Counted from the stretch's first letter, positions 33,096-41,832 are shown. The stretch is DNA of 60,595 nt from Pseudomonadota bacterium (GCA_018817425.1 JAHITX010000069.1:1-60595); one strand, 5' to 3'. Notes: generated by a model not told the origin, from the sequence alone. Numbers and translations: made by a program.

Positions 33096-34139
33096 ATGTA
33101 TATTTCCGGAATTGGAATAGTTTTTACACGCGGTCGCGGTATCGATTGCTTTGAAAACGCCTTAAAACAAGGTTGGGCAGACCCTTTTTGGACAGATTCG
33201 TTTCCGGCATATCGTGTATCGAAAGATATTTTATCTGACAAAACTGTATCCAAAAAGCTTAGAAGGGCGGATAAATTCAGCAAAATGGCTGTTCTGTCAG
33301 CTGTTGATGCATATAAAGACAGTGGTTTAATATTAAAAAATGATGAAAAGCTTGGAGTAGTACTTGCAACAGCTTTTGGGCCTCATACAACAACATTCAG
33401 CTTTATTGATGATATACTTGATTATGGAGATGCAAATGTATCGCCAACGAAATTTTCAAACTCCGTTCATAATGCTGCGGTTTCATATATTTCAACTGTT
33501 CTTGAAAGCCGGGGCCCGACAGTAACACTTACGGATTTTTCGTATCCGTTTCAAAATGCTTTGCTTCTTGCCGATTCATGGCTTAAAGAAGATAGATGCG
33601 AACATGTTTTATGCGGATGTGTTGATGAATTAAGCGCAGTTATGGAATATGCCTGCAAGATAAAACTGAAAACAGCAGCAGATGGAAAAATAAAGCCATT
33701 CATGTTTTCAGATTCTCCTGTTTCTGTTTTGGGCGAAGGCTCAGTTTTTTTTATGTTATCTAAAGAAAAATGTGAGAATAATTATGGCAATGTTTCTCAA
33801 ATTTCTTTTTCAAAGGCATTAAAGAATAATCCTGATATTACAATTATTGATGCTGACGGCATGGCCGGGGATGAATCAGGCTATGAAGAAATATCAAATA
33901 ATGGTTTGCCGATCTCCGGATATTCACCTGTTTTCGGGAGTATGATAGTAGGAAGTGCCTTTAATTTTGCGGCTGCTTGTCTGATGCTAAGAAATCAGCT
34001 TATCTACAAGTGCCCTGTTTTGGATAATAATACAAATATGAATTTATGCTCTACGATACAAGATGAAAAAATATGCGAAATAAATTGTATCAAAATATGC
34101 CGGTCAAAGAAATATTCGATAATCAATATAATAAAATAA
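33096..34139 (+). CDS. Inactive ketosynthase homologue, second chain-length-factor-like protein
   Basis: This 347-residue ketosynthase-fold protein (YISGIGIVFTRGRGIDCFE; GVVLATAFGPHTTTFSF; SVHNAAVSYIS) aligns without gaps to ketosynthase 3 around its active site. C150 of the partner falls on S149 here (PTVTLTDFSYPFQ). The HGTGT and GHTLG histidine motifs are gone. It is longer than the short factor at 26389 and keeps part of the C-terminal half. It probably acts as a structural partner that limits chain length. The loss of all three residues argues against condensing activity. Confidence 0.8.
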   Translation: MYISGIGIVFTRGRGIDCFENALKQGWADPFWTDSFPAYRVSKDILSDKTVSKKLRRADKFSKMAVLSAVDAYKDSGLILKNDEKLGVVLATAFGPHTTTFSFIDDILDYGDANVSPTKFSNSVHNAAVSYISTVLESRGPTVTLTDFSYPFQNALLLADSWLKEDRCEHVLCGCVDELSAVMEYACKIKLKTAADGKIKPFMFSDSPVSVLGEGSVFFMLSKEKCENNYGNVSQISFSKALKNNPDITIIDADGMAGDESGYEEISNNGLPISGYSPVFGSMIVGSAFNFAAACLMLRNQLIYKCPVLDNNTNMNLCSTIQDEKICEINCIKICRSKKYSIINIIK

Positions 34140-34149
34140 AGGAGATGCC

Positions 34150-34860
34150 ATGAATGTAAAAAGAAAATATATAGCAGGCCTTATTCTTGGGATTATTTTA
34201 ATTTTTACTTACTCCTCATTGTTTGCAGCAGGCTTTACAGGAAAAACTTATTATACAAAAGTAAATATCTGGTATGAAAAACCCAACAGGATCTTATCGA
34301 CAAATTATCACAGGGGTAATATTTTACCTATAGGAACAAAAGCTAAAATCCACAGCATAAAAGACCGCAAAATTCAATTTACCCCTGAAGGAAGCGGGCA
34401 GCTTTTTACAATTATAAACCAAAAAAATACAAGTACTATAAGTACTGATAAACTGTTTAACAGGTATTTTTCTTTAAAACAGATTAACCTCAGTGCCGGT
34501 GATTATAATAAGGCATCTGTAGCCGATATCGAAAATATTAAAAAGGGTATTATTACTATGGGTATGAGCAAGAAGGCGGTTATAATGGCCTATGGATATC
34601 CTCCTACCCATAAAACACCTCAATTATCAAGTAATGCCTGGCGCTATTGGTATGCGCGCATGCATAAAGTTAATGTGTTTTTCAAAAATGATAAAGTGTT
34701 TAAAATAGAGACTATAGGGCCTATTCCACACCCTGGATTTATCAAATCTGATGTTAAAAAAACCGGTGGCGTAAGAGAAGATGAACTAAAAGCAAAAAAG
34801 CAGAAGAAAAATGATAAAGATGCTGATGCTGAGGATTATGAAGATATAGATGTTGAATAA
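34150..34860 (+). CDS. Secreted BamE/SmpA-like domain protein
   Basis: This 236-residue protein has a signal peptide (about residues 7-26, AGLILGIILIFTYSSLFAA) and a beta-rich first domain. The second domain (about 137-200) contains GMSKKAVIMAYGYPPTHKTP, then NAWRYWYARMHKVNVFFKND; this is the BamE/SmpA fold pattern (G-M-x-x-x-x-V-x-x-x-h-G-x-P). The tail is a charged Lys/Asp/Glu stretch. It may be an envelope partner for product display or transport. Its presence inside a biosynthetic operon, 10 bp after the chain-length-factor-like gene, is unusual for APE loci as I know them. Confidence 0.7.
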   Translation: MNVKRKYIAGLILGIILIFTYSSLFAAGFTGKTYYTKVNIWYEKPNRILSTNYHRGNILPIGTKAKIHSIKDRKIQFTPEGSGQLFTIINQKNTSTISTDKLFNRYFSLKQINLSAGDYNKASVADIENIKKGIITMGMSKKAVIMAYGYPPTHKTPQLSSNAWRYWYARMHKVNVFFKNDKVFKIETIGPIPHPGFIKSDVKKTGGVREDELKAKKQKKNDKDADAEDYEDIDVE

Positions 34861-34884
34861 AAAAAATCTGGAAGAATTATTGAT

Positions 34885-35136
34885 ATGGACAAAGAAAAAT
34901 ATAAAGTTATCGAAGAAGCGCTAAAACTTGAGATCGCAGCAATTTTATCGCAGGATATTGGCGCAATTGATCCTGAAATCCCTTTACACGAGATGGGTCT
35001 TGATTCTCTCGGTTTTGTTGAGCTTCTTGTTATTATGGAAAATAAATTCAATATCAAGCTGATGGAATCCGGATTAACCAAAAACGATTTTAAGACTATC
35101 AAGGCTCTTTCTTTGAAAATAAAAGAATTAATTTAA
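34885..35136 (+). CDS. Acyl carrier protein 3
   Basis: This 83-residue ACP has the phosphopantetheine site in EMGLDSLGFVELLVIMENKF. It differs strongly from ACPs 1 and 2 around the site (Gly after Leu), suggesting a different partner. The condensation-fold gene begins 5 bp later, so this ACP most likely donates its acyl group to that enzyme. Confidence 0.93.
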   Translation: MDKEKYKVIEEALKLEIAAILSQDIGAIDPEIPLHEMGLDSLGFVELLVIMENKFNIKLMESGLTKNDFKTIKALSLKIKELI

Positions 35137-35141
35137 CTTAA

Positions 35142-36461
35142 ATGTTATCTTTGCCATATTCCAAAACCAAGCGCTATTTAACCGGAATCGACTGGATTAT
35201 TCATGTATTAAATTACATGACATTGAAAGAAACCGGCGCAGGCTTCATGTCTCAGATAGTTATAGAGGTAGTTGGCAAAGTAAATGCTGATGAGCTTTTT
35301 AAAAGTCTAAATGCTTTTATAAAAAAATATCCTGTATTATATGGTTATGCTTCAAGGGATATTAACCTTGCTCCTTACTGGAAAATCCCGGCTTTAAAAA
35401 AGACAGAAGTACTGTTTGATTCCATTACGGCCGGATATGATGATGGTTTTGAAAATATCATAGAGTTTCTTGAAAAAAAGATAAATACTGCGTTTCAAGA
35501 CAAAAGGCATCATTTAGCATTTTCTTTGATCAATTCTGAAAACAAAAGCTATATTGCGATGAGATTTGATCATCTGATTTTTGATGCAGCAAATGCCGAA
35601 GCATTTATCCATTTGTTTCAAAAACAATGGATAGATGCGAAATATCCGGATAGCAATATTATCCCGGAGCCGCCCCATCTTAATTTGTGGAAACAAAAGT
35701 TTTTGGCAGGTCAGCGTGTGAATCGGGCATTTCTTAAAATAGCAGACAAAATTCCTCCGCGTGTGTTTCCTCTGCCTGCCTCAAAAAGCGGCTTTAAATT
35801 TAAAATATTATCCTTTGATAAACAAACTGCTGATGAAATTGCTGAAAAAGCATTTAATGAAGCCGGATATCTTATGCTGATGCCTTATGCCCTGGCGGTG
35901 TCGGTTTATTGTTTTAATAAGATATTTATTAATCGCTCAATTACATCCGGTGACTATGTAATTCCTGTTTCAGTTAATACAAAAAAACAGGCAAAAGAAC
36001 AAAAAAGTGAATTTTTTAATAATGTTTCTTTTTTTATTTTCAAGATTAAAGCCGATCTTGCCGAAAATTTCCCCGGTTTGCTTAACTCAATTAAAGAGCA
36101 AATGTATAATCAGGTTAAAGAAGATCTTCCCGGTGATTTATGCAAGGCAAGTTTGTTGATGAGAATAGCGCCGCTTTTTCTTCTTGGCAGGCTTATGAAA
36201 ATATATCTGAAAGGAGAGGTTGCGTCTTTTAGCTTTTCTTATCTTGGAGAAGCTACATATACATCTAATGATTTTATGGCGAACAAAGTGCTTAACCTTT
36301 TTCATATGCCAAGAGTTCCGATTCCACCCGGTATCGGCATATTTTTTCAACGGTCAAATGAAAGGCTGAATATAATACTTTCTTACATAGACGGCATATT
36401 GAAAAACGATGAAGCAGAAGAGATAATGAATTTAATAAGACCCATGCTTGGTGTAAAATAA
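35142..36461 (+). CDS. Stand-alone condensation-fold acyltransferase
   Basis: This 439-residue protein resembles the NRPS condensation, PapA and wax-ester synthase superfamily. The active motif is present as H144-x3-D148 (RFDHLIFDAANAEA), the second-half HxxxD-type site. The N-terminal half has KSLNAFIKKYPVLYG and the C-terminal half SFSYLGEA, a DFGW-like latch region in the related families. Such enzymes pass an acyl group from an ACP to an alcohol or amine. It follows ACP 3 by 5 bp. It is a good candidate for the step that joins the polyene chain to its final acceptor. It is not a standard APE component. Confidence 0.78.
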   Translation: MLSLPYSKTKRYLTGIDWIIHVLNYMTLKETGAGFMSQIVIEVVGKVNADELFKSLNAFIKKYPVLYGYASRDINLAPYWKIPALKKTEVLFDSITAGYDDGFENIIEFLEKKINTAFQDKRHHLAFSLINSENKSYIAMRFDHLIFDAANAEAFIHLFQKQWIDAKYPDSNIIPEPPHLNLWKQKFLAGQRVNRAFLKIADKIPPRVFPLPASKSGFKFKILSFDKQTADEIAEKAFNEAGYLMLMPYALAVSVYCFNKIFINRSITSGDYVIPVSVNTKKQAKEQKSEFFNNVSFFIFKIKADLAENFPGLLNSIKEQMYNQVKEDLPGDLCKASLLMRIAPLFLLGRLMKIYLKGEVASFSFSYLGEATYTSNDFMANKVLNLFHMPRVPIPPGIGIFFQRSNERLNIILSYIDGILKNDEAEEIMNLIRPMLGVK

Positions 36462-36464
36462 GCA

Positions 36465-37652
36465 ATGGCAATTTCCTGTGATATTCTTGTTGTTGGGGCA
36501 GGTGTGGCCGGCGTTTCTGCTGCTATCAAGGCTGCCCGTGAAGGGGCAAATACACTTCTTATCGAAAAAGATACCTTCCCCGGTGGAATTCCTGTTAATG
36601 TTATGCACAAATATATTTGCGGACTGTATTCTTCGGATTTACATGCTCCGGCGGCTACATTAAACGGAGGAATTGCAGAAGAAATATGTATTGAACTTGA
36701 AAAGCTTACCCCTGGAACAAAAGCAATCAGGATTGGAAAAGTTTATGTTTTTCCTTTTGTTACAAAAAATCTTGTAAAAGTTTTTAAGCATTTAACTGAA
36801 AAACAAACAGGCCTGAAAGTATTTTATGAAACGAAAATTAATTCGGCAATAACTGATCAAAGCAACATAAAGTGTGTAATAGCAAAACAACTTAACGAAG
36901 AGATAAAGATTTTTCCGCAAGTTGTTATTGACTGTAGTGGTGATGGAGAAGTAATCCGTTTAAGTGGTGCAAATTATGAAATATCAACTTCTGATGAGCG
37001 CCAGCTTGCGGGATTTTGCTTTAAGATTAAAGGCATAAAAAATCAATCCGAAGAAATTTCAATAAAAGTACCTTATTATATATTTCGTGCAGTAACTGAA
37101 AATGAGTTGCCGCCTTATTTAAAGTACACAAAATATTATTCCGGAAAAAATGATGATGAAGGTTTTTGTCTTATAAATATTCCTCTTAAAAGTGGTTTTG
37201 AAGAAACACAGGATATCCAAAATATTGCTGTTAAAGTTCATAATATTATTTCCGATTCAATTGTTTCATTTAAAGACTCTTATATAGCCGAAATGTCTTC
37301 TGCAATTGTTGAGCGTGAAGGATTGCGGATGAACGGGCAATATATGCTTACGAAAGAAGATGTGCTTTCTGCAAGAAAATTTCCTGACGGTATATTGAAA
37401 AATGCCTGGCCTATAGAATTATGGGATCAGGATAAAGGGCCGACTTATCAGTATATTAAAACCGGCGATTATTATGAAATTCCTTTAAGGTGCTTAAAAT
37501 CCATAAATATAAAAAATCTGTATGGAGCAGGGCGCTGTATTTCCGTATCACATGAGGCTCTTGGATCAACAAGGGTTATGGGAACATGCATATCAATTGG
37601 TGAACAAGCCGGGCTTGCGGCATTTCATGACTTGTCAGGGAAAAATTCATGA
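36465..37652 (+). CDS. FAD-dependent oxidoreductase 2
   Basis: This 395-residue flavoprotein (FAD_oxidored type) has an N-terminal GAGVAGVSAAIKAAREG nucleotide-binding motif, then LLIEKDTFPGGIPVN, and C-terminal NLYGAGRCISVSHEALGSTRVMGTC (in pieces) as the FAD-binding end. The middle contains VVIDCSGDGEV. It is unrelated in detail to the CrtI-like protein at 15608, so the locus has two separate flavin-dependent steps. It sits 3 bp after the condensation-fold gene and overlaps the third radical SAM gene by 4 bp. The reaction is unknown; dehydrogenation of the chain is plausible. Confidence 0.82.
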   Translation: MAISCDILVVGAGVAGVSAAIKAAREGANTLLIEKDTFPGGIPVNVMHKYICGLYSSDLHAPAATLNGGIAEEICIELEKLTPGTKAIRIGKVYVFPFVTKNLVKVFKHLTEKQTGLKVFYETKINSAITDQSNIKCVIAKQLNEEIKIFPQVVIDCSGDGEVIRLSGANYEISTSDERQLAGFCFKIKGIKNQSEEISIKVPYYIFRAVTENELPPYLKYTKYYSGKNDDEGFCLINIPLKSGFEETQDIQNIAVKVHNIISDSIVSFKDSYIAEMSSAIVEREGLRMNGQYMLTKEDVLSARKFPDGILKNAWPIELWDQDKGPTYQYIKTGDYYEIPLRCLKSINIKNLYGAGRCISVSHEALGSTRVMGTCISIGEQAGLAAFHDLSGKNS

Positions 37653-39082
37653 AAATACTGCTTGTAAAACCTTATACAGAGCTTTTGGTTGCAAAGCGTC
37701 TTCAGGAAGGTTTTTTACATCTTGAACCTCTTGAGCTTGAAATAGTTGCAGGCGGGGTTCCGGCAGAAGATGAAGTATTTATTCTGGATCTAAGCATTGA
37801 GCGCAATCCGCTTGAAGTTTTTTGGAGCAAGCTGGTTTCTATCTCACCGGATATGGTTGGTATTACAGGATACAGTACAAATTTAGATGTTGTAAAAAGC
37901 CTTGTAAAAACAGTTAGAAGCCATGATCCATACACTATAACTTTTGTAGGAGGAGTTCATGCTACACTTCTTCCCGATGATTATGCTGTAAAAGAGATAG
38001 ATATTATAGTAAGAGGAGAAGGTGGAACGGTTCTAAAAGAAATGCTTGCCCGTTTTAAAAAAGGTGAAACTTTGCATTATGAAAATTATGCTTTATCTCC
38101 TAAAGATCCTGAATTTAAGATAAAAGCCAAACTTTCGCCTCCGGTTTATCCATCTGTTGAACATATACCCCGTCCCAGAAGAGATCTTGTTCAAAGATCA
38201 AAGTACTTTTGTGTATGGACATCAAGCAAATCGAAAAAACTTGATACAATGTTTCCAAGAGTTGCGAGTATCAGAACATCTGTTGGCTGTGCTTTTGCCT
38301 GCTCTTTCTGTGTTATTCCCTTTCTTATGCATGGAAAATACTTACAGCGAAGTCCGGAAGATGTTGCAGATGAGATAGCAGGCATTGCTGAAGAGCATAT
38401 TTATTTTGTTGATGATGAAATGTTTTTAAATCCTGAAAGGGTTACTAAAATTGCCGAGCTTCTTATAGAGCGTGGAATTAAAAAGAAATATATAAGCTGG
38501 GCAAGAAGTGATACTATAGTTAAATATCCTGATGTTTTTGAGATTTGGAAAAAAGCCGGCCTGGAATTAGTATATGTTGGGCTTGAATCTATGGATAAAA
38601 AACGTTTGGACGAGTATTCAAAACGAACAGATGTTGATACAAACAGGAAGGCAATCAAACTTTTAAGACAATTGGGAATAACGCTTCATGCGGCATTTAT
38701 AGTTCATCCTGATTTTACTTCTGATGATTTTAAACGGCTTGAAAAAGAAGTTAAAAAACTATGCCCGGCTGAAGTTACTTTTACTGTTCTATCACCTTCT
38801 CCCGGCACTAAATCCTGGTATGACAATAAAAATAAGTTTATTTGTGACCCTTTCCGTTTCTACGATTGCATGCATTCCGTTCTTCCAACACGACTTCCAT
38901 TGAAACGCTTTTACCAACACTTCGGGAGATTAAACAGCCTTGCATTACAGGCAAATCCAATCAGAGTTAATAAAATAAAAATTCCAAAAAAGGATCTATA
39001 CAGAGCCATCACAGGGGGCACAAAGTATATTTTCTCCTTATATAACATTTATAAAGATTATTTGACGGATAAAAGATGGTAA
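37649..39082 (+). CDS. B12-binding-type radical SAM enzyme 3
   Basis: This 477-residue enzyme has a B12-binding-type N-terminal domain (DMVGITGYSTNLDVVKSLV; TFVGGVHATLLPDDYAVKE; IIVRGEGGT) and a radical SAM core with C214-x3-C218-x2-C221 (SVGCAFACSFCVIP). IYFVDDEMFLNPER, ISWARSDTI and YVGLESMDKKRLDEYSKRT are barrel strands typical of lipid-modifying B12-radical SAM proteins such as the hopanoid family. It is flanked by overlaps of 4 and 7 bp, so it belongs to the operon. The reaction is unknown. Confidence 0.88.
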   Translation: MKILLVKPYTELLVAKRLQEGFLHLEPLELEIVAGGVPAEDEVFILDLSIERNPLEVFWSKLVSISPDMVGITGYSTNLDVVKSLVKTVRSHDPYTITFVGGVHATLLPDDYAVKEIDIIVRGEGGTVLKEMLARFKKGETLHYENYALSPKDPEFKIKAKLSPPVYPSVEHIPRPRRDLVQRSKYFCVWTSSKSKKLDTMFPRVASIRTSVGCAFACSFCVIPFLMHGKYLQRSPEDVADEIAGIAEEHIYFVDDEMFLNPERVTKIAELLIERGIKKKYISWARSDTIVKYPDVFEIWKKAGLELVYVGLESMDKKRLDEYSKRTDVDTNRKAIKLLRQLGITLHAAFIVHPDFTSDDFKRLEKEVKKLCPAEVTFTVLSPSPGTKSWYDNKNKFICDPFRFYDCMHSVLPTRLPLKRFYQHFGRLNSLALQANPIRVNKIKIPKKDLYRAITGGTKYIFSLYNIYKDYLTDKRW

Positions 39083-40509
39083 ATATCTTTGAAACAATAA
39101 AAAAAGAAACATCCGGACACCAAAGCAAAATTGCCGTGATAGAAGGTGATCGTAATATATCTTATATGGATCTTATTGATAGTGCGGACAAGCTGGCTTT
39201 AAACTTAAAAGATTACGGTATAAAACCTTTGCATAGAGTTGCAATGCTTTGCAATGACTGCATTGATTATATTATTATAAGTCTTGCAATACTTTCTGTA
39301 AGAGCGGTTGTTGTTCCGATATCACCTTCTCTTTCATGGGATGAAGCAGATGCTGTTTTAAAAAAGATCGATGTTAATCATCTGATTTTTGACAAATCTG
39401 CATATTCCACAAAAGATGCCAGTTTTTTATATTCCGGATATAATAATACCCGGCAGATTTTTATACACAGCAGAAATGCTAAAGAGCATGTTGATAAAGA
39501 TTACTATACTGTAAATCCTGCCTTTATTAGATTTTCTTCCGGTACAACAGGTGAAAGCAAAGGAGTTGTGCTTTCCCACGAAGCTATAATTGAAAGAACG
39601 GATGCGGCAGACAAAGCTCTTTGCATGAATTATAAAGATGTTGTTATATGGGTTCTTTCCATGAGCTACCACTTTGTAGTAACAATTCTTCTTTTTTTAA
39701 GACGAGCTTCAACCATTGTTTTAAGCGGAAGTTCTTTTCCTGAATCCTTTATTGAAAGCATAAAAAATACTAAACCAACTTTTATTTATGCATCCCCTTT
39801 CCATTATCATCTGCTTTCAAATTCTGATGATTTGGCAGCTGATCAGTTATCAGACATTCGCATTGCCGTATCGACTGCTATGAAATTACCGCAGGAAACA
39901 GCGTCGGAATTTTATAACAAGTTTGGATTTGAACTTTGTGAAGCTTACGGTATTATTGAAGTCGGGCTTCCCTTTGTTAATTTTGAAGGTCTATCAGAAA
40001 AAAGAGGTTCTGCCGGAAAGGTTTTGCCGGATTATGAAATAAAAATCGAAAATCCGGACGAACATGGTGTGGGTGAGCTTTTTATAAAAGGCAAAGGAAT
40101 GTTTGATGCCTATTTTTTTCCGTGGAAAAACAAAAAAAGTGTTTTATTAAACGGGTGGTTTAAAACGGGAGATCTTGGAAGTATTGATAATGATGGTTTT
40201 CTGACTATATCGGGAAGAGATAAAAACGTTATAAATTTTACCGGCATGAAAATATTTCCCGAAGAGGTGGAATCGGTTTTAAACCGCCATCCTGCTGTCA
40301 GGGAATCTCTTGTCTATGGGGTTCCAAATCCACGATTCGGTGAGCTTCCCTTTGCTAAGATTATACTTAAAGATGATATGAATTCTGATTTTGATACAAA
40401 TGAGATACGCAGATTCTGTTATAATCATCTTCCTTCATATAAGGTCCCCAAAAATATCATTCCTGTGCAAACCCTTGAAAAGACTGCAAGCGGAAAGTTG
40501 AAAAGATGA
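39076..40509 (+). CDS. AMP-dependent acyl ligase
   Basis: This 477-residue adenylate-forming enzyme activates a carboxylic acid as acyl-AMP and transfers it to CoA or ACP. Visible motifs are FSSGTTGESKGVVLSH (phosphate loop), EAYGIIEVG, KTGDLGSIDNDGFL, SGRDKNVINFTGMKIFPEEVE (in pieces), and the C-terminal lysine in EKTASGKLKR. In APE loci a ligase loads the aromatic starter. Here no ammonia-lyase accompanies it, so the starter could be a fatty acid or another acid. It is the last plus-strand gene of the locus; no clear terminator follows. Confidence 0.9.
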   Translation: MVNIFETIKKETSGHQSKIAVIEGDRNISYMDLIDSADKLALNLKDYGIKPLHRVAMLCNDCIDYIIISLAILSVRAVVVPISPSLSWDEADAVLKKIDVNHLIFDKSAYSTKDASFLYSGYNNTRQIFIHSRNAKEHVDKDYYTVNPAFIRFSSGTTGESKGVVLSHEAIIERTDAADKALCMNYKDVVIWVLSMSYHFVVTILLFLRRASTIVLSGSSFPESFIESIKNTKPTFIYASPFHYHLLSNSDDLAADQLSDIRIAVSTAMKLPQETASEFYNKFGFELCEAYGIIEVGLPFVNFEGLSEKRGSAGKVLPDYEIKIENPDEHGVGELFIKGKGMFDAYFFPWKNKKSVLLNGWFKTGDLGSIDNDGFLTISGRDKNVINFTGMKIFPEEVESVLNRHPAVRESLVYGVPNPRFGELPFAKIILKDDMNSDFDTNEIRRFCYNHLPSYKVPKNIIPVQTLEKTASGKLKR

Positions 40510-40521
40510 GAAACGGTTGAT

Positions 40522-41364
40522 TTATGTAATAGCCTTCTGTAATCTTTTAAAAAGCGATTCTATCATCATTTCAGCTTCCCTGATTTCTTTATCCGATTTA
40601 AAAGATGAACCGAGTTCCCTGAAAATCATATCAAAACTGGAAATAGGAGAGCGGGTGCTGATTCTGGAATAATCAACTTTCTTTTTTGCATAAAGCTTGT
40701 CTTTAAAAAAATAATTGGCAGGTGTGTCAGATGCCGGCCTGAATGGCCAGGATAGTTTAAGATTTATAAATTCTCTTATTGCATCGACAAAGCACTGATT
40801 ATTTCTGATATCTTCTTCAATAATTTTTCTTTTGATGAGTTTTTCTGCCTCGGATAAAAAAGCGTTTATAAGTATGCTTTCGGTTATGATAAGTCCATAA
40901 GAGTACCAGTCCATAGAAGCACAGCGGATTATTTGTTTGAAATTATCGGGAACTATAGTGTATGTCGGGCAAAAGTAAATATTACAAGTCATACTGCCAT
41001 AGTAGCTAAGCCCCCGGTAATCAATTCCATTGTTTCCTTCTGCCGCAGGGTGCAGAAGACATCCAACACGTGTTTTGTTTTTTCCGATAAATCCGATATA
41101 CGGGCAATGATAAAATTCAGGAAACGGTCTTTGTTTCTTTTCCGCTGCCAGTATATTTTCACCAAATTCAATAATAGCATCAATTTCGCGTGCAATTTTT
41201 AAGAATGCTTCAGTTCTGTCCGAAAGCATTTTGCTGAGTTTTTCAAAAGACAGATCGGCAATATTATATAATCCGCAACATGCACCGCAGGAAATATTCT
41301 CATTTACCTGGCAAAGATAAACACCGCCAGGCGCAGTTTTGTCCATAGAATTAATTGTAACCAT
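40522..41364 (-). CDS. YkgJ-like cysteine-cluster protein
   Basis: This 280-residue protein has Cys motifs CGACCGLYN (about 26-34), FYHCPYIGF, RVGCLLHP and TCNIYFCPTY, resembling the CxxCC plus Cys set of the YkgJ/zinc- or iron-cluster-binding family. The second half (about 150-280) is helical and not recognised. It converges on the biosynthetic operon with 12 bp between stop codons. It may be unrelated, or may serve a metallocluster role for the radical SAM enzymes, which is speculation. Confidence 0.6.
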   Translation of the reverse strand: MVTINSMDKTAPGGVYLCQVNENISCGACCGLYNIADLSFEKLSKMLSDRTEAFLKIAREIDAIIEFGENILAAEKKQRPFPEFYHCPYIGFIGKNKTRVGCLLHPAAEGNNGIDYRGLSYYGSMTCNIYFCPTYTIVPDNFKQIIRCASMDWYSYGLIITESILINAFLSEAEKLIKRKIIEEDIRNNQCFVDAIREFINLKLSWPFRPASDTPANYFFKDKLYAKKKVDYSRISTRSPISSFDMIFRELGSSFKSDKEIREAEMMIESLFKRLQKAIT

Positions 41365-41613
41365 CCGGTTCCTTTTAATGTATATTTAACAAAATATAAT
41401 TGTTATTATCTTAATTATTAGTTCAAATACAAGGTTTCTGTTATTTTATTTTGCTGAATAAACAATACACAGATGCAGACTTTTATAAGGGGGAATTTGG
41501 AGTGGTAGGTTTTCTTTATAAAGAGAGAATTCGCATGGATTTACTTTTGTTAAATCGGGTTGATCATATTAATCTCAAATCCGGTTAATCTGAATTTTGG
41601 AGCTATTCATATA

Positions 41614-41642
41614 TTGACATGCTTATATCAAAGTGATAAATG
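41614..41642 (+). promoter_or_regulatory. Promoter for tRNA-Pro
   Basis: TTGACA (41614-41619), a 17-nt spacer and TAAATG (41637-41642) lie 12 nt before the tRNA. The -35 is perfect and the spacing ideal, which fits a strong tRNA promoter. Confidence 0.7.
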
Positions 41643-41654
41643 AATAAATCTTGT

Positions 41655-41731
<77 letters not shown>

Positions 41732-41740
41732 GAATGAAAC

Positions 41741-41776
41741 AAAAAGGGTTGAGGGCTTTTCGCAATCCTTTTTTTT
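41741..41776 (+). terminator. Rho-independent terminator after tRNA-Pro
   Basis: AAAAAGGGTTG (41741-41751) pairs with CAATCCTTTTT (41763-41773) with one G-U pair, followed by more T. It ends the tRNA-Pro transcript. The A-rich left arm allows it to act on the opposite strand also, at the end of the penicillin-binding-protein gene. Confidence 0.75.
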
Positions 41777-41832
41777 GCTATAGTGTGCAACCCATTTCGC
41801 AAAACTGAACATTGTTAAAGAATTCAAAATTA

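Noticed and set aside
14853-40509. Calling the product a true aryl polyene or a ladderane
   Set aside because: There is no aromatic ammonia-lyase, and resemblance to ladderane-type clusters is by gene content only; the product cannot be fixed from sequence.
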